DNA of 64,000 nucleotides from Streptomyces inusitatus (GCF_014651115.1 NZ_BMWG01000009.1:124032-188031), one strand, 5' to 3'. Numbered from the stretch's first letter, positions 8,265-18,217 are shown. Notes: generated by a model from the letters alone, not told the origin. Numbers and translations are program-made.

Positions 8265-9023
8265 ATGCCAGCCCCTGATCCAGGAGTACGTACCGCGCCG
8301 AAGGGCGGCGCTTCCCCCGGACGCTCGCTCGCCCTGTTCCGGGCCTTCATGCGGGAGCGGGACGACCCCGAGACGTGCTACACGCTGCTGGCGCGGGACT
8401 CCGCCGATCAGGTCGAGGCGTACGGCGGACCGGTCGGCGGGCTGACCGTCGTCGACATCGGCGGTGGGCGCGGGTACTTCACCGAGGAGTTCCGCCGTCG
8501 CGGTGCGCGCTGTTTCCTCTTCGAGGCGGACGTACGGGAGCTGGGGCCGAGGCCGCCCGGGGGGACGGTCGTCGCGGACGGCTGTCTGCTGCCGCTCGCG
8601 GACGGTTCGGCCGATGTCTGCTTCTCCTCCAACGTCCTGGAGCATGTGGCCGATCCGCGGGCCTTCCTCGGCGAGATGATCCGTGCGACCCGCCCCGGCG
8701 GGCTGATCTATCTCTCGTTCACCAACTGGCTGTCCCCCTGGGGCGGTCATGAGTGGGCGCCCTGGCACTATCTGGGCGCGGCGCGGGCCCGGGGCCGCTA
8801 CGAGCGGCGTACCGGACGCCCCGCCAAGCACACCCTCGGCGAGAACCTCTTCGCCGTGCACATCGGTCCCACCCTGCGCCAGGTACGGGCGAGGACCGAC
8901 GTCACGGTGGTCTCGGCCCGCTCCCGCTACTGGCCGTTCCTGGCCGGGGCGGTGACCCGGGTGCCGGGCCTGCGTGAGTTCGCTACCTGGAATCTCCTTC
9001 TCATCCTTCGGCGGTGTCCATGA
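8265..9023 (+). CDS. Class I SAM-dependent methyltransferase
   Basis: A 252-aa Rossmann methyltransferase. Motif I is V-V-D-I-G-G-G-R-G-Y-F (about residues 62-72); an acidic residue ends strand 2 (F-E-A-D), and N-V-L-E-H-V-A-D-P with the following P-G-G-L matches motifs IV-VI of the Methyltransf_11 type. It starts 6 nt after the GT4 stop, and its TGA overlaps the ATG of the AftD-like gene (ATGA), so the three are translationally linked. The substrate is probably the sugar or lipid intermediate of the cluster. N- and C-methylation cannot be told apart from sequence. Confidence 0.85.
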   Translation: MPAPDPGVRTAPKGGASPGRSLALFRAFMRERDDPETCYTLLARDSADQVEAYGGPVGGLTVVDIGGGRGYFTEEFRRRGARCFLFEADVRELGPRPPGGTVVADGCLLPLADGSADVCFSSNVLEHVADPRAFLGEMIRATRPGGLIYLSFTNWLSPWGGHEWAPWHYLGAARARGRYERRTGRPAKHTLGENLFAVHIGPTLRQVRARTDVTVVSARSRYWPFLAGAVTRVPGLREFATWNLLLILRRCP

Positions 9024-12000
9024 CCAGTACGGCCCCAGCGGCCCAGGCTCCCCCTCCGGCTGCCGTCCGGACCACCGGTGCGGCCCAGGACCCTCCCGAC
9101 GGGCCCCGGTCGCGCTGGTGGCTGCTGGGGTTCTGGGCCGTGGTGTTCGTGCTCTTCCTGGCGGCGTCGCCGGGGCGCATGACGTTCGACACCAAGCTCG
9201 GCGTCGTCGCCGATCCGTGGCGGTTCATGGCCGACCTCGGGCGGCTGTGGCAGGACACCGGCGGGTTCGGCGGGCTCTCGAACCAGTACATCGGGTACGC
9301 GTTCCCGATGCTCCCGTTCCACGGACTCGCCGATCTGGCGCAGTCGCCGGTGTGGCTGACGGAGCGGCTGTGGCTCTCGCTGGTGGTGACCACCGCCTTC
9401 TGGGGGGCGCTGCGGCTGGCCGAACGCCTCGGCTTCGGCACCCGTCCGACGCGGCTCCTCGGCGCGGTGGCGTACGCGCTGTGGCCGACGTTCACCATCG
9501 TCGTCGGGTCCACGTCGGCGGCCGCGCTGCCCGGCGCGCTGCTGCCGTGGGTGCTGCTGCCGCTCACCGACGACCGGTACGGCGCGCGGGTCGCGGCGCT
9601 GCGCTCCGCGCTGCTGATCCCGTTCATGGGCGGGGTCAACGCGGTGTCGACCCTCGCCTCGCTGCTGCCGGTGGCGCTGTATCTGCTGTCCCGGCCGAAC
9701 GGTCCGCGGAAGCGGGGGCTCATCCTGTGGTGGGTGCCGGGGGTCTTCCTGGCGACGCTGTGGTGGGTGATCCCGCTGCTGCTGCTCAGCGTGTACGGCG
9801 AGAACTTCCTCCCGTACGTCGAGACGTCACAGGTCACCACGGACACGATGGCGGCGACGGAGGCCCTGCGCGGCGCGGGCAACTGGGTGGCGTATCTGAA
9901 CTTCGGTGAGGCCTGGCTGCCCGCCGGGTGGAGTGTCGCGACCTCGGTCCTGGTCGTCATCTGTTCGGCGCTGGCCGCGGCGCTGGGGCTCGGCGGGCTC
10001 GCCCGGCGGGATCTGCCGGAGCGCCGCTGGCTGACGCTGACGGTGCTGACGGTCGCGCTGCTCACCCTCGCCGGGTACGCGGGGAAGTTCGGCGCGCCGT
10101 TCGCCGGGCCCGTACAGGATCTGCTGGACGGGGCGCTGGCCCCGTTCCGGAACGTCTACAAGTTCCAGCCGGGGCTGGCGCTCGCCCTGGTCCTCGGACT
10201 CGTCCATCTGACCGCCGTCGCGGAGCGGGAGCGCGGGTCGCGTCCGGGGCACGGGGTGCGGTGGGGGCGGCGGTACGCCGCGCCGATCGCGGCGCTGCTG
10301 GTGCTGCCCGGGCTCGCCCTGCCGTATGCCAGCGGGGCGGTCCTGCAACCGGGCTCGTTCACGAAGCTGCCGACGCACTGGAGCGACACGGCGGACTGGC
10401 TGGAGAAGCACTCGCCGGACAGCCGGGCCCTGGTGGTCCCGGCGACCGCGCACGGCACCTACACCTGGGGCTCCCCGATCGACCAGCCTCTCGATGTGCT
10501 CGCCGACTCCCCCTGGGCCCAGCGCGACTATGTGCCGTTCGGCACTCCGGGGAACCGGCGCGCGATGGACGCCGTGGAGCAGGCCCTGCTCACCGGCGCC
10601 GCGATACCGGGGCTGCGGGACTACTTGAGCCGGGCGGGACTGCACTATGTGGTGGTCCGCAACGACCTGGACCCGGACCAGCTCGGCCATGTGCCGACGC
10701 CGACCGTGAAGCGGGCGCTGGAGCAGTCCGGCTATGAGCGGGTCAAGGCCCTCGGCCCGGTCATGACCGGTGGACGGATCGCGGACGACACCCCCCTCCA
10801 GGTGGAGGCGGTGTATCCGCGGCAGCGGGCGGTGGAGATCTTCGCGCCCGCCGAGGACATCCGGCGGCCCGGCCGGGCCGGAATCTACACCGCCGCCGAC
10901 ACGGCCGTGGTGTCGGGCGGACCGGAGTCGCTGCTGCCGCTCGCCGCCGATCCCTCGCTGCGCGGACGGCCCACCGTGCTGAGCGGGGACGAGCACCCCG
11001 GCGTCGAGAAGCCTGCGCTCCAGGTCACCGGTGATGGGCTGCGGCGCGCCGACACCCGGTTCGGCCTGGTGAACACCAACACCTCGTACACCTACACCAA
11101 GGACGAGCGCAATCATCCCGGCAGCGTGCAGAACCCCTCGGAGGCGCCGCATCAGATCCTGCCGACGAGGGGCATCGAGCGTCAGACGGTCGCGGAGCTG
11201 CGCGGGGCGCGTGAGGTGACGGCGTCCTCCAGCGGCAACTGGCTGTTCCATCTGCCGCAGTACGACCCCGTGAACGCCTTCGACGGGAACCCGGACACGG
11301 CGTGGGCCGAGGGCTCGCACACCGGCGCGAAGGGCCAGTGGCTGCGTATCGCGTTCGACGGGAAGAAGCGGCTGCCGTCGTCGCTGAAGGTGACCCCGCT
11401 TCCGCGGGACGGGGTGCGGGCCGCCGCGACGCGGGTGCGGGTGGAGACCGAGCAGGGCAGTGAGATCAGCCCGCTGACGGCCGACGGCACGACCCAGGAC
11501 ATCGCCTCGCCCCCTGGTGAGACGGGTTGGGTGAAGGTCACCATCGTGGACGCGGAGGCCGGGCGGCCGGGGCTGATCGGCGCCGGGTTCGCCGAGATCG
11601 CGATTCCCGGTGTCACGGTGACACGGATGCTGAGGCTGCCGACGGACGGCGCGGATTCGGACGCGGCGGCCGAGACGGTGTCGCTGCACCGGCCGTCCGA
11701 CCCGGGCGGGCTCTCCCCGGCCGGTACGGAGTCGGGGCTGCACCGCTCCTTCACCACCGGCTCGGCCGGAGTCAGGGACATCGGGATCAGCGCGGTTCCG
11801 GTGCCCGGCGAGGAGCTGGACAAGCTGCTGTACCGGGTCGCTCCCGAGCAGAAGGGGCGGATCGTCGCGACCGCCGACTCCACGGCCCGGCTCGGCGCGG
11901 AGCTTTCGGCGCGCAATCTGACCGACGGCGATCTGACGACCGCGTGGATCGCCGGGAACAAGCCGGTGATCCATCTGAGCTGGTCCGGCGAGAAGTCCGT

Positions 12001-13252
12001 GGACTCGCTGGTGCTGGCCGGCGCGGGCGGACTCTCCGCCCGGCCCACGAAGATCGAGATCAGCTCCCCCGACGGCGCGGCGATCGCGAACGTCGACGAC
12101 AACGGCTGGGCCCGCTTCGAGGCGATCACCACCGACCGGCTCGACATCACGGTCACCCGGACCGCGCCGGTGACCCTGCACAACCCGATCGCCGACGACG
12201 ACCTCCAGCTCCCCGTCGGCCTCACCGAGCTGCATGTCCCGGCACTCGCCGACCAGCGCACCGAGCAGCCCTCCGCCGACCGCCCCTTCACCCTGAAGTG
12301 CGGCGAGGGACCGGCCCTCGCGGTCGACGGGACCCTGCACGCGACCAGTGCGACGGGCACCGTCGGGGACCTGGTGGAGCGCCGCCCGATCGAGGTGACG
12401 CTCTGCCAGAAGGGAGAGAAGGACACACGGCTGGCCCTCGGCGCGGGCATGCACCGGGTCGAGGCCGGGGACGCGGGTCCGCTCGCGATCACCGATGTGA
12501 CCCTCACCCGGGGCGAACCGGCCGCGCCCGCCGCGAACAGCCGGGAACTCACCGTCGGCGACTGGTCGTCCGACCGCCGTGAGGTGTCGGTCGAGCCCGG
12601 TGCCGCCTCGTATCTGACGACGTACGAGAACTTCAACGACGGCTGGAAGGCCACGCTGAACGGCGAGGAACTCTCGCCGCTCCGGCTCGACGGCTGGCAG
12701 CAGGCCTTCGAGATCCCGGAGGGCGAGGGCGGGACGGTCGAGCTGTCGTACGAGCCGTCCCGGGTGTACGGGGCGGGGCTGATCGCCGGCGGCGTCGCCC
12801 TGCTGGCGCTGATCGGTCTGGTGCTGTACCGCAGGCACGAGGAGAACCCCGAGCGCACGGACGGGACCGGGCCGACGCCGGTGCCGAACGGGCCGGGGAC
12901 GGTCCTCGGGGTGGTGGCGCCGACCCTGGTGGCCGTGGTGGTCGCGGGCTGGTTCGCGCTGCTGGTCCCGGCGCTCGCGCTGATCGCCCTGCGGCGGCAC
13001 ACGCTGCTGACGCCGATCGCGTTCGCCGCGATGGCGGGGGCGGGGATCGTGGCGGCCACCGGCGCGGGCGAGGCTCCGGCCGCCGGGGCGGGGGCGTTCG
13101 GGTACGCGGCCCAGCTCCTGGCGTTCATCGCGCTGTTCGCGGCCCTGGTGACCGTCGGAGGGCTCGGGCGGTTCGGACGGGTGTCGCCCGGGGCCGATTC
13201 CGGCCCGGGCACCAGCCCTTCCGGTGCTCCTGAAGACGGCGGTGGCCAGTGA
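9020..13252 (+). CDS. AftD-like alpha-(1->3)-arabinofuranosyltransferase-family GT-C protein
   Basis: A 1410-aa membrane protein. The first ~450 residues hold about ten hydrophobic helices of a GT-C transferase, with an early acidic loop (F-D-T-K-L-G-V-V-A-D-P) between helices 1 and 2, the usual metal/donor site of polyprenyl-phosphate-sugar enzymes. The long extracytoplasmic part contains discoidin-like carbohydrate-binding segments (N-A-F-D-G-N-P-D-T-A-W and L-T-D-G-D-L-T-T-A-W-I). Helices return at the C-terminus. Mycobacterial AftD has the same size and layout and branches arabinan. Streptomycetes lack mycobacterial arabinogalactan, so the true donor and acceptor are uncertain. The ATG at 9020 overlaps the preceding TGA; the GTG at 9014 is the alternative. 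Confidence 0.85.
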   Translation: MTSTAPAAQAPPPAAVRTTGAAQDPPDGPRSRWWLLGFWAVVFVLFLAASPGRMTFDTKLGVVADPWRFMADLGRLWQDTGGFGGLSNQYIGYAFPMLPFHGLADLAQSPVWLTERLWLSLVVTTAFWGALRLAERLGFGTRPTRLLGAVAYALWPTFTIVVGSTSAAALPGALLPWVLLPLTDDRYGARVAALRSALLIPFMGGVNAVSTLASLLPVALYLLSRPNGPRKRGLILWWVPGVFLATLWWVIPLLLLSVYGENFLPYVETSQVTTDTMAATEALRGAGNWVAYLNFGEAWLPAGWSVATSVLVVICSALAAALGLGGLARRDLPERRWLTLTVLTVALLTLAGYAGKFGAPFAGPVQDLLDGALAPFRNVYKFQPGLALALVLGLVHLTAVAERERGSRPGHGVRWGRRYAAPIAALLVLPGLALPYASGAVLQPGSFTKLPTHWSDTADWLEKHSPDSRALVVPATAHGTYTWGSPIDQPLDVLADSPWAQRDYVPFGTPGNRRAMDAVEQALLTGAAIPGLRDYLSRAGLHYVVVRNDLDPDQLGHVPTPTVKRALEQSGYERVKALGPVMTGGRIADDTPLQVEAVYPRQRAVEIFAPAEDIRRPGRAGIYTAADTAVVSGGPESLLPLAADPSLRGRPTVLSGDEHPGVEKPALQVTGDGLRRADTRFGLVNTNTSYTYTKDERNHPGSVQNPSEAPHQILPTRGIERQTVAELRGAREVTASSSGNWLFHLPQYDPVNAFDGNPDTAWAEGSHTGAKGQWLRIAFDGKKRLPSSLKVTPLPRDGVRAAATRVRVETEQGSEISPLTADGTTQDIASPPGETGWVKVTIVDAEAGRPGLIGAGFAEIAIPGVTVTRMLRLPTDGADSDAAAETVSLHRPSDPGGLSPAGTESGLHRSFTTGSAGVRDIGISAVPVPGEELDKLLYRVAPEQKGRIVATADSTARLGAELSARNLTDGDLTTAWIAGNKPVIHLSWSGEKSVDSLVLAGAGGLSARPTKIEISSPDGAAIANVDDNGWARFEAITTDRLDITVTRTAPVTLHNPIADDDLQLPVGLTELHVPALADQRTEQPSADRPFTLKCGEGPALAVDGTLHATSATGTVGDLVERRPIEVTLCQKGEKDTRLALGAGMHRVEAGDAGPLAITDVTLTRGEPAAPAANSRELTVGDWSSDRREVSVEPGAASYLTTYENFNDGWKATLNGEELSPLRLDGWQQAFEIPEGEGGTVELSYEPSRVYGAGLIAGGVALLALIGLVLYRRHEENPERTDGTGPTPVPNGPGTVLGVVAPTLVAVVVAGWFALLVPALALIALRRHTLLTPIAFAAMAGAGIVAATGAGEAPAAGAGAFGYAAQLLAFIALFAALVTVGGLGRFGRVSPGADSGPGTSPSGAPEDGGGQ

Positions 13253-14580
13253 CCGCCGTGGAGGGTCCCGCGCGCTCCGCGCCCGGAGCGCGGCCCGTCC
13301 TCGTGCCGTTCCCCGTCGTCGACGAGGTCTCGCGGCACTGTCTCCGGGAGGAGGAGCCCGAGACCATCCATCTGGAGATCCGGCTGCCGGGCCGGCCCGA
13401 CCCGGCCCGGCTGCGGCGGGCGTTCACCGACGCGCTGCGCCGCCATCCGCGCGCGCAGGTCCGCCAGGCCACGGGCCCCTGGTACCGGCGGCGCTACTTC
13501 TGGGAGCTGACCGAGGAGCCGGACCCGGGCGTGGACGTGGTGACGGTCGCACCCCCGGGGCCCGGGGCGCTGGAGCGGGCCAGGGAGCGCTGTCTGGCCT
13601 CGGCTCCCTCCCTGTCGGCGTCCCCGCCGGTCCGGCTCGACATCGTCGAGGATCCCGAACGTCCCGGCGGCACGGCCCTGTTCCTCACCGTCAACCACAC
13701 CGCGCTGGACGGCCCCGCGTGTCTGCGGGTCCTCGCGACGGCCGCCGAGCTGTACGGCGGCCGGGGCAGCGCCCCGGCGGCGCCCCCGGTCCGTGCCGCC
13801 CCCGGCGGCCGGCCCCCGGCGGCGCCGGGGCCGCCCCCGTGGTCGCCGTCCGCCCGCGTGGCCCGCGGCACCCCGTCCGGCCCCCCGGGCAACGGCATGC
13901 TCGTGGCCGACCTGGCCGTACCTCGCCGCCCGCCGGGTGCCGCGTACACCGTGAACGATCAGCTCCTGGTCGCCACCGCGCTGATGATCGCGTGCTGGAA
14001 CCGGGAGCACGGCGTCCCACCGCGCCCGATACGGATCACCATGCCGGTGGACGACCGGCCTCGCGGCGTCGACATGCCCATCGGGAACGGCACCCGGCTC
14101 GTCGAGGTCCCCTTCACCGCGGCCGAGCTGGCCTCCGGTGAACGGGGCGGCGTGGACGGGCTGCTGCACCGCACCGCCGGCCGCACCCGCGCCCTCAAGG
14201 CCGTACCCCGCCCGCAGCTCGGGTACGGAGCCGCCCTGCTGACGGCTCCGGTCGCGCCGGTGGCATGGCGGGCCGCCGTCACCCGCGGCCTGCGGCGGGC
14301 GGCGGGGCCGTGGACGTCCACGACGCTGCTGAGCAACATCGGACGCGTTCCGTACGCCCTGGACTTCGGCGACGCGGGCCGCGCGGACGCCGTCTGGTTC
14401 TCGGCGCCCGCCCGGATGCCCCGGGGGCTCAATGTGATGACGGCGTCCACCGCCGGGCGGCTGCATCTCGCGCTCCGCTGGTCGAAGGAGCTGCTCGCAC
14501 AGCGGGACGGGGAGAGGCTGCTGGAGCTGTTCGAACGGTACCTGGGCGCGACAGAGGCCGCGGAGAAGGGGTCGGGATGA
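13249..14580 (+). CDS. Condensation-domain (PapA/WES-like) acyltransferase
   Basis: A 443-aa stand-alone condensation-superfamily protein. The catalytic HxxxDG motif is N-H-T-A-L-D-G with His150, Asp154 and Gly155. A later D-x-R-P/G-type region (V-D-D-R-P-R-G, about 265) corresponds to the second conserved motif, and W-T-S-T-T-L-L-S-N-I-G is in the usual C-terminal position. Such enzymes, like mycobacterial PapA proteins, transfer acyl groups to hydroxyls of glycolipids. A GTGA overlap with the AftD-like gene couples the two. It most likely acylates the product of the neighbouring glycosyltransferases. Confidence 0.8.
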   Translation: MTAVEGPARSAPGARPVLVPFPVVDEVSRHCLREEEPETIHLEIRLPGRPDPARLRRAFTDALRRHPRAQVRQATGPWYRRRYFWELTEEPDPGVDVVTVAPPGPGALERARERCLASAPSLSASPPVRLDIVEDPERPGGTALFLTVNHTALDGPACLRVLATAAELYGGRGSAPAAPPVRAAPGGRPPAAPGPPPWSPSARVARGTPSGPPGNGMLVADLAVPRRPPGAAYTVNDQLLVATALMIACWNREHGVPPRPIRITMPVDDRPRGVDMPIGNGTRLVEVPFTAAELASGERGGVDGLLHRTAGRTRALKAVPRPQLGYGAALLTAPVAPVAWRAAVTRGLRRAAGPWTSTTLLSNIGRVPYALDFGDAGRADAVWFSAPARMPRGLNVMTASTAGRLHLALRWSKELLAQRDGERLLELFERYLGATEAAEKGSG

Positions 14581-15398
14581 AGACAACGGCCCAGTCGGAG
14601 AGGGGCACGGAGACGGAGACGGAGACGGAGACAGAGGCGGAGACAGAGGCGGAGACGGATGCCGACACCGCGCCGCGCCGGGGGCTCCGGGGGCTTCGGG
14701 AGTTCTACGAGAATCCCGCCGTGCCCGTCGCCTCCGGGGACGCCCGCACTCTGCGACAGGCCCGGATGCTCGCCGCCGCGCTCGGCCCCGCCGCCGCGCG
14801 ACCCGCCGTCGTCCTCGACGTCGGCTGCGGCGACGGCACGGCGGCGGCCACCGCGGCACCGCTGCTCGCCGGGCACCGGGTCATCGGCGTCGACTGGTCG
14901 CAGGACGCCCTGCGCCGGGCCCGGACCCGGCTCACCGACGTGGTCCGCGGCGAACTCACCCCCGGCCGACTGCCGTTCAGGTCCGGCGCGGCCGACGCCG
15001 TGCTGTTCAGCGAGGTGATCGAGCATCTGGTCGACCCGGACGGCGCCCTGGACGAACTGCGGCGCGTACTGCGCCCCGGCGGCCATCTGATGCTGTCCAC
15101 CCCCAACCTGGCCGCCTGGTACAACCGGGCCCTGCTGCTCGCCGGTGTCCAGCCCGTCTTCTCCGAGGTCAGCCTGCGCGGCATCCACGGACGTCCCGGA
15201 GCCGAGGTCGTCGGGCACCTTCGGCTCTACACCGCCCGCGCGCTGCGGGAGTTCGTGTCCGCGTCCGGCTTCGAGGTGGTCCGGCTCGCGGGCGCGCCCT
15301 TCCACGGGGTGCCGCGCCCCCTGCGCCCCCTGGACCGGCTGGCGTGCGCGGCCCCCTCGCTCTCCTCGATCCTGCTGCTGCACGCCCGGAGGGTCTAA
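14577..15398 (+). CDS. Class I SAM-dependent methyltransferase with Glu/Thr-repeat N-terminus
   Basis: A 273-aa protein. After about 30 residues of alternating Glu-Thr/Glu-Ala, a Rossmann methyltransferase begins. Motif I is V-L-D-V-G-C-G-D-G-T (about residues 80-89), followed by V-D-W-S at the end of strand 2 and E-V-I-E-H-L-V-D-P plus L-R-P-G-G-H-L. The ATG at 14577 overlaps the TGA of the acyltransferase (ATGA). The repeat is encoded by GAGACG-like hexamers and is probably a disordered tail of variable length. It resembles UbiE/Methyltransf_11 enzymes, and the substrate is unknown. Confidence 0.85.
   Translation: MKTTAQSERGTETETETETEAETEAETDADTAPRRGLRGLREFYENPAVPVASGDARTLRQARMLAAALGPAAARPAVVLDVGCGDGTAAATAAPLLAGHRVIGVDWSQDALRRARTRLTDVVRGELTPGRLPFRSGAADAVLFSEVIEHLVDPDGALDELRRVLRPGGHLMLSTPNLAAWYNRALLLAGVQPVFSEVSLRGIHGRPGAEVVGHLRLYTARALREFVSASGFEVVRLAGAPFHGVPRPLRPLDRLACAAPSLSSILLLHARRV
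14607..14659 (+). repeat. GAGACG/GAGGCG hexamer microsatellite inside a coding sequence
   Basis: About eight imperfect copies of GAGAC(G/A) and GAGGCG in the methyltransferase reading frame encode an Glu-Thr/Glu-Ala tract. Hexamer units preserve the frame, so copy-number change would only lengthen or shorten the tail. Confidence 0.8.
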
Positions 15399-15401
15399 CC
15401 C

Positions 15402-16316
15402 ATGTGGTGGGGGGTGGCCGCCGCGCTGCTGGCGAATGTGCTCTACAGCACGGGATTCGTCCTGGAGAAGAAGGCCCTCGGCACCATGCCCGCCGTATCG
15501 GTCGAACAGCCCGCGCGGCTGCTGCGTCTGGTCCTCGGCAGCCCGCTGTGGATCGGCGGCTCCCTGGCGCTGGCCGCCGGATTCGGGGCTCAGCTCATCG
15601 TCTACCGGACGCTGCCGATCGCCGCCGCCCAAGGCATCTTCGTCTCCGGCCTGGTACTGCTCCTGCTGCTGTCCGCGCGCCTGCTCGGCGAACGGACCTC
15701 GGCACGCGAACGGTTCGCCATCGGGGCGATCCTCGCCGCCCTCGTCATGGTGGTCCTCTCCCTCTCCCCGGCCACCGACACCATCGGCGCCGACGCGCCG
15801 ACACCTCTGGTCCTGCTGATCTGCCTGCCCGCGCTGGCCGCCGGACCCTGGATCTACACCACCGCCGAGCGCCGGTCGCGGCAACCGCACCGGCGGCCGA
15901 CGACAGGGGTCGAGTACGCGGTCGCCCTGGGGCTGCTGTACGGGGTGAGCTCCCTGGCGATCAAGGGGCTCTCGGGCCGGCTGACCGGCCCCCTCGACGC
16001 TCTGGGCTCCCCGTACCCGTATCTCCTCCTGTTCACCGGCGCGTTCGGGCTGATCATGTCGCAGGCGGCCCTCCAGCGCTGCCGGGTCTCCCTCATCGTG
16101 CCGGTGTGCACGACGGTCACCAGCGTCTTCACCGCCGTACTGGGCACCTTCGCGTTCGACGAGGCCCTCCCCGGCGATCCGGTGCGGCTGACCCTGCGGA
16201 TCGCCGGAACCCTGCTGGCCGTGTCGGTGCTCCTCGCGATGCCGAAGCACGACTCCCCTCCCCCGGAGCCGCCGGAGCCCCGGGAGCCGCCGGAGCCGAC
16301 CGTCCATGAACCCTGA
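15402..16316 (+). CDS. DMT/EamA-like membrane protein
   Basis: A 304-aa protein with about nine or ten hydrophobic helices arranged as two similar halves, typical of the drug/metabolite transporter superfamily (NIPA/EamA-like). It starts with A-L-L-A-N-V-L-Y-S-T-G-F-V-L-E-K-K and ends in a Pro/Glu-rich cytoplasmic tail. It begins 3 nt after the methyltransferase stop, so it belongs to the envelope operon and could export or flip a lipid-linked intermediate; that is inference. A related protein lies at 20764-21603. Confidence 0.75.
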   Translation: MWWGVAAALLANVLYSTGFVLEKKALGTMPAVSVEQPARLLRLVLGSPLWIGGSLALAAGFGAQLIVYRTLPIAAAQGIFVSGLVLLLLLSARLLGERTSARERFAIGAILAALVMVVLSLSPATDTIGADAPTPLVLLICLPALAAGPWIYTTAERRSRQPHRRPTTGVEYAVALGLLYGVSSLAIKGLSGRLTGPLDALGSPYPYLLLFTGAFGLIMSQAALQRCRVSLIVPVCTTVTSVFTAVLGTFAFDEALPGDPVRLTLRIAGTLLAVSVLLAMPKHDSPPPEPPEPREPPEPTVHEP

Positions 16317-16412
16317 TGACCCGCCGCCGAATCCGTCCCGGGCCGCGAATCCACCCGTTCGCCATGCCGTCGTAACGCCTCCCCGTACCCCGCGCCCTCT
16401 ACGTTCGCTCGT

Positions 16413-18179
16413 ATGGGGCGTGTCCGACCGGGTTCGCGGCCCGGAGAGAATCGCGGCGACTGGTCGCGGCGCTCGTACACATTCACGGTCTGGTACCTGC
16501 GCCTCGTCGCGTTCGCCAACTTCCTCAGTGCCGTGTGGATCTCTTTCGGGAACGAGATCAGACGTCACAACGACGACGAGTTCTTCACGCCCTATCTGCT
16601 GACCGCAGGCTTCTTCTCCGGCGTGTTCTCGCTGTTCCTGGCGATCACCATGCGGCGGCGCAAGCGGGCCGCGTGGATCCTCAATCTCGCTCTGAGCGGT
16701 CTGGCGCTGTCCCTGACCGCCGTGGCCCTGGGGCTGCCGGTGTACCGGCAGCACGCCCAGAACTGGGTGGCGGTCGTGGTGACCGCGCTCTTCTTCACAG
16801 CCCTGCTCGTGGGGCGGCGCGAGTTCTACGCGAAGGGCGACCGTGCCAATCCGAAGCTGGCGGCGGCGGTGGGCGCGGGCGGGCTGGCGGTGGGTTCGCT
16901 GCTCGCCGCCGCCATGGTCACGGTGACCAACGCCGCCGCCCACCCCGGGCGCTCCGACTTTCTGGAGCGCTGGCGCTACGGCGTGTTCCGCATGGTGTCG
17001 CTCTCCTACGACGATGTCCGCTTCGAGGGCATCGTCACCCCCGGCTGGGCCAAGGTGGTCATCAACCTGATGAGCACGGCGCTGATCCTGCTGGTCCTCT
17101 ATGCGGCGTTCCGGTCCCGCCGTGCCGCCGACGCGATCACCAAGGACGACGAGGAGCGGCTGCGCGGCCTTCTGGAGCACCACGGGGAGCGGGACTCCCT
17201 CGGCTACTTCGCCCTGCGCCGGGACAAGAGCGTCGTCTGGTCGCCGACGGGCAAGTCGGCCGTCACCTACCGTGTGCTCGGCGGGGTCTCGCTCGCGTCG
17301 GGCGATCCGATCGGCGACCCGGAGGCATGGCCCGGGGCTATCGACCGCTGGCTGACCCAGGCCCTGGAGCACGGCTGGACCCCGTCCGTGATCGGGGCGA
17401 GCGAAGAGGGCGGCACCGTCTATGCCCGGCACGGTCTGAACGCGCTGGAGCTGGGCGACGAGGCGATCATCGACATCGGCGAGTTCACTCTGGAGGGCCG
17501 CGCCATACGGGGTGTCCGCCAGGCCCACCACCGGGTCGAGCGCGCCGGATACACCGTCGGCATCAGCCGGCACGAGGACCTGTCGCCGCACGAGACGGCG
17601 CGGATGATCGAACTCGCCGACGACTGGCGTGACGGGGCCACCGAGCGTGGCTTCTCCATGGCGCTGGGACGGCTCGGCGACCCTGCGGACGGGCGCTGTG
17701 TGCTGCTGGTCTGCCGTGACGCCGGCGGACGGCCGCGTGCTCTGCTGAGCTTCGTCCCCTGGGGCGGCGACGGGCTCTCCCTCGATCTGATGCGGCGTGA
17801 CCGGGAGGCGGACAACGGCCTGTTCGAGTTCATGGTGCTGGAGCTGATCCGGCACGCCGGCGATCTCGGGATCGTGCAGGTCTCGTTGAACTTCGCGATG
17901 TTCCGCGCGGTCTTCGAACGCGGCTCCCGGCTCGGCGCGGGCCCGGTGCTGCGACTGTGGCGCTCGCTGCTCAGCTTCTTCTCCCGCTGGTGGCAGATCG
18001 AGTCCCTCTATCGCGCCAACGCCAAGTACCGGCCCATCTGGGAACCCCGCTTCCTGCTGTACGACCAGAGCACCGACCTGCTGCGGATCGGTCTCGCGAG
18101 CGCCCGCGCGGAGGGCTTCCTGGAAGTGCCCGGTCCGCCGAAGCGGCCGCATCGCGGACATCCGGGCGCCCGCCGTTGA
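16413..18179 (+). CDS. DUF2156 (MprF/LysX-like) phosphatidylglycerol lysyltransferase-domain protein
   Basis: A 588-aa protein. The N-terminal half has about six transmembrane helices; the C-terminal half (about 260-570) is a soluble GNAT-like DUF2156 domain, including W-S-P-T-G-K-S-A-V-T-Y-R, L-A-S-G-D-P-I-G-D-P and S-F-V-P-W-G-G-D-G-L-S-L-D-L-M-R-R. These motifs match the catalytic domain of MprF and the lysyl-phosphatidylglycerol synthase part of LysX. No lysyl-tRNA synthetase domain is attached, so charged tRNA must come from elsewhere. The expected role is aminoacylating a membrane lipid on the cytoplasmic face to reduce negative charge. The start is uncertain because no clear ribosome binding site precedes 16413. 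Confidence 0.8.
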   Translation: MGRVRPGSRPGENRGDWSRRSYTFTVWYLRLVAFANFLSAVWISFGNEIRRHNDDEFFTPYLLTAGFFSGVFSLFLAITMRRRKRAAWILNLALSGLALSLTAVALGLPVYRQHAQNWVAVVVTALFFTALLVGRREFYAKGDRANPKLAAAVGAGGLAVGSLLAAAMVTVTNAAAHPGRSDFLERWRYGVFRMVSLSYDDVRFEGIVTPGWAKVVINLMSTALILLVLYAAFRSRRAADAITKDDEERLRGLLEHHGERDSLGYFALRRDKSVVWSPTGKSAVTYRVLGGVSLASGDPIGDPEAWPGAIDRWLTQALEHGWTPSVIGASEEGGTVYARHGLNALELGDEAIIDIGEFTLEGRAIRGVRQAHHRVERAGYTVGISRHEDLSPHETARMIELADDWRDGATERGFSMALGRLGDPADGRCVLLVCRDAGGRPRALLSFVPWGGDGLSLDLMRRDREADNGLFEFMVLELIRHAGDLGIVQVSLNFAMFRAVFERGSRLGAGPVLRLWRSLLSFFSRWWQIESLYRANAKYRPIWEPRFLLYDQSTDLLRIGLASARAEGFLEVPGPPKRPHRGHPGARR

Positions 18180-18217
18180 GCACGGCCGCCTCGTTCGCCC
18201 GGCGCGAGTGGGGACCG

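Noticed and set aside
11182..18161. Very long minus-strand reading frames opposite the envelope cluster
   Set aside because: They are open because of high GC3 on the coding strand; composition is Arg/Pro/Ser-rich and they lack ribosome binding sites.
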